From positions 2,914,001 through 2,978,000 of the forward strand of contig NC_016599.1 in assembly GCF_000236705.1 (NCBI RefSeq): a DNA stretch of 64,000 nucleotides, written 5' to 3'. The stretch is from Owenweeksia hongkongensis DSM 17368. Its GTDB lineage: Bacteria; Bacteroidota; Bacteroidia; Flavobacteriales; Schleiferiaceae. A model generated the notes under the pieces. The model saw only the letters and a list, made by a program, of their open reading frames with translations. It searched no databases and was not told where the DNA came from. Shown one piece after another: positions 63,037 to 64,000 of this stretch; the first letter of the stretch is position 1; the number at the start of each line of letters is the position of its first letter. A program made the translations under genes and the position numbers.

Positions 63037-64000
63037 CTTTTTATCGATTCGCCACTCTAATTCCAAATCCCAGTTGGCGCGTATTTCGATATCCTCGCTA
63101 TAGTAAAGAACCTTTTCAGGTTGTTTCCCTTCCAGGTAATTTCCAGTAGACCATTTTCCGTTTCCATCTTTATCCAAAATCAACTCGGCTTTGTAGAGCC
63201 CCGGTTTTTGGTTTCTGAATTTTACTGTGGTCCCTGCATTAAAACTAGACTCATGAATTACCTTTTTATCTTTTTCAGTAAATATGCGCAAGATGAGGGG
63301 GTAAGGAGTGCTGTCGGTTTTTACCACAAAGTCAAGATTTCCCAAATCATCTCGGCCTAGTGTTTTTAGCCTGGCCTCAGTGGTATCATTTACTTTTTCA
63401 AAGTAGTTGGTAATTGCACCCTGGGGTATTTTTATCGTAAAATCTTTAAAGCGTTTTTGCGGTATCAACTTTATCTGCTTTAGCATATAAATAGAATCCT
63501 CAATGCTTACGCCCGCTGTATCAGTTTCATTGTAAATAAAAATTAGCGAGGTGTCTACCTTGGTCACAGGAACCTCAGTTAATACAACTACTGGGTCTAT
63601 ATTTCTAATTTCATTCGAAGTTAACTTAGGCGTGAAATTTTCGGCTTTAAATTCTTTAAATAATAATGTGGCCGTGTCGGTAATAGTGCCTGCCTGGAAA
63701 ATTTGCAACGTAATAGAATCAGTATAATTGACTGGATTAAACCAATAGGTAGCTGAGTCCTTGGTTTTGTTTTGAACAAGCAGTCCACTAAGAGAGTCAT
63801 TATTTGGTAAAGCTTTCACCGTAAGTTCTGGAATGGGATAGCTGTAGGCAAACTGTATTTTGCCATACCCAGTGTGTTTGGCTCCATAAAAACGTTTCAC
63901 AGGCTCAGGTAAGAAAAGGTTGAGTTTTATGGATTCATTAGAAAGGGAAGTGGTAATTGTATCAGACAAAAAGCCCATAAGCTCTGCACCTGAGTTTAGC
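63028..64000 (-). CDS. Ig-like domain envelope protein (5' partial)
   Basis: At least 324 residues; the frame stays open to the window edge, so the start is outside. Beta-rich with repeated Thr/Asp-rich strands (ALPNNDSLSGLLVQNKTKD, IRNIDPVVVLTEVPVTKVDT). The C-terminal module PLILRIFTEKDKKV, then FRNQKPGLYKAELILDKDGN and WSTGNYLEGKQPEKVLYY, is typical of Bacteroidota proteins that begin with an N-terminal Big_5 Ig-like domain. Probably an envelope lipoprotein; function unknown. Confidence 0.7.
   Translation of the reverse strand, partial: LNSGAELMGFLSDTITTSLSNESIKLNLFLPEPVKRFYGAKHTGYGKIQFAYSYPIPELTVKALPNNDSLSGLLVQNKTKDSATYWFNPVNYTDSITLQIFQAGTITDTATLLFKEFKAENFTPKLTSNEIRNIDPVVVLTEVPVTKVDTSLIFIYNETDTAGVSIEDSIYMLKQIKLIPQKRFKDFTIKIPQGAITNYFEKVNDTTEARLKTLGRDDLGNLDFVVKTDSTPYPLILRIFTEKDKKVIHESSFNAGTTVKFRNQKPGLYKAELILDKDGNGKWSTGNYLEGKQPEKVLYYSEDIEIRANWDLELEWRIDKKLF

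Overview
The window comes from a chromosome of a Bacteroidota bacterium, most likely an aerobic, probably marine member of Flavobacteriales. A relative of the Owenweeksia/Cryomorphaceae group is a guess. The reasons are: two kinds of type IX secretion (T9SS) C-terminal signals (Por-type tails and a gliding-motility-type B domain), promoter -7 elements of the Bacteroidota form TAnnTTTG, a complete moxR-DUF58-batABCDE aerotolerance operon, a flavobacterial sufABCDSE-sufT operon, an sdhCAB operon of the cytochrome b/flavoprotein/iron-sulfur type, and S46 dipeptidyl peptidase, SCO, DUF2480 and DUF3050 genes.

Layout. 1-5.5 kb: the 3' end of a huge T9SS-secreted multidomain protein, a lipoprotein and the wreck of a small membrane-protein gene. 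5.6-6.3 kb: an intact tRNA-Ala(GGC) among three tRNA-Ala-derived degenerate copies and a small GIY-YIG nuclease gene. 6.35-14.5 kb: the minus-strand moxR/bat operon. 14.9-21.2 kb: plus-strand secreted PhoX-like phosphatase, MauG/di-haem peroxidase and a hybrid sensor kinase. 21.2-24.9 kb: minus-strand PdeM-like phosphoesterase, formylglycine-enzyme-like protein and DPP7-type peptidase. 25.2-27.2 kb: bestrophin, an orphan 184-aa gene and palindromic repeats. 27.2-32.2 kb: minus-strand PurF-like amidotransferase, ACMSD, Asp/Glu racemase, CysH and 3-hydroxyanthranilate dioxygenase. 32.4-38.5 kb: Lhr-like DEXH helicase carrying an inserted palindromic repeat, TlpA-like lipoprotein, small envelope proteins, SCO. 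38.6-46.2 kb: minus-strand suf operon with DUF2480/DUF3050 at its tail. 46.4-54.1 kb: two tandem paralogous 1233-aa Ig-repeat T9SS adhesin-like proteins. 54.1-57.6 kb: ThiL, alpha/beta hydrolase, aminopeptidase P. 57.8-61.7 kb: sdhC-sdhA-[inserted four-helix-bundle element]-sdhB. 61.7-64 kb: hairpin-rich spacer, nitrilase, and the start-less 3' part of an Ig-like protein.

How the genes work together. The bat operon (a MoxR ATPase with VWA, TPR and beta-rich envelope proteins) and suf (Fe-S assembly) are housekeeping stress/assembly modules. Sdh needs the Fe-S clusters that Suf builds. 3-Hydroxyanthranilate dioxygenase and ACMSD are successive steps of kynurenine-type tryptophan catabolism. 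The secreted proteins (Ig giants, PhoX, beta-helix protein) all depend on a T9SS encoded elsewhere.

Most of the window is ordinary core genome. The unusual material is a small-element layer: an IVP-type four-helix-bundle gene flanked by inverted repeats sitting inside sdhCAB; a tRNA-Ala/GIY-YIG cluster in which the anticodon arm has been replaced three times by an 18-nt palindrome; a palindromic repeat translated in frame inside a helicase; dispersed CGCAAAG-type repeats in suf intercistronic gaps; and a collinear 16-repeat giant gene duplication.
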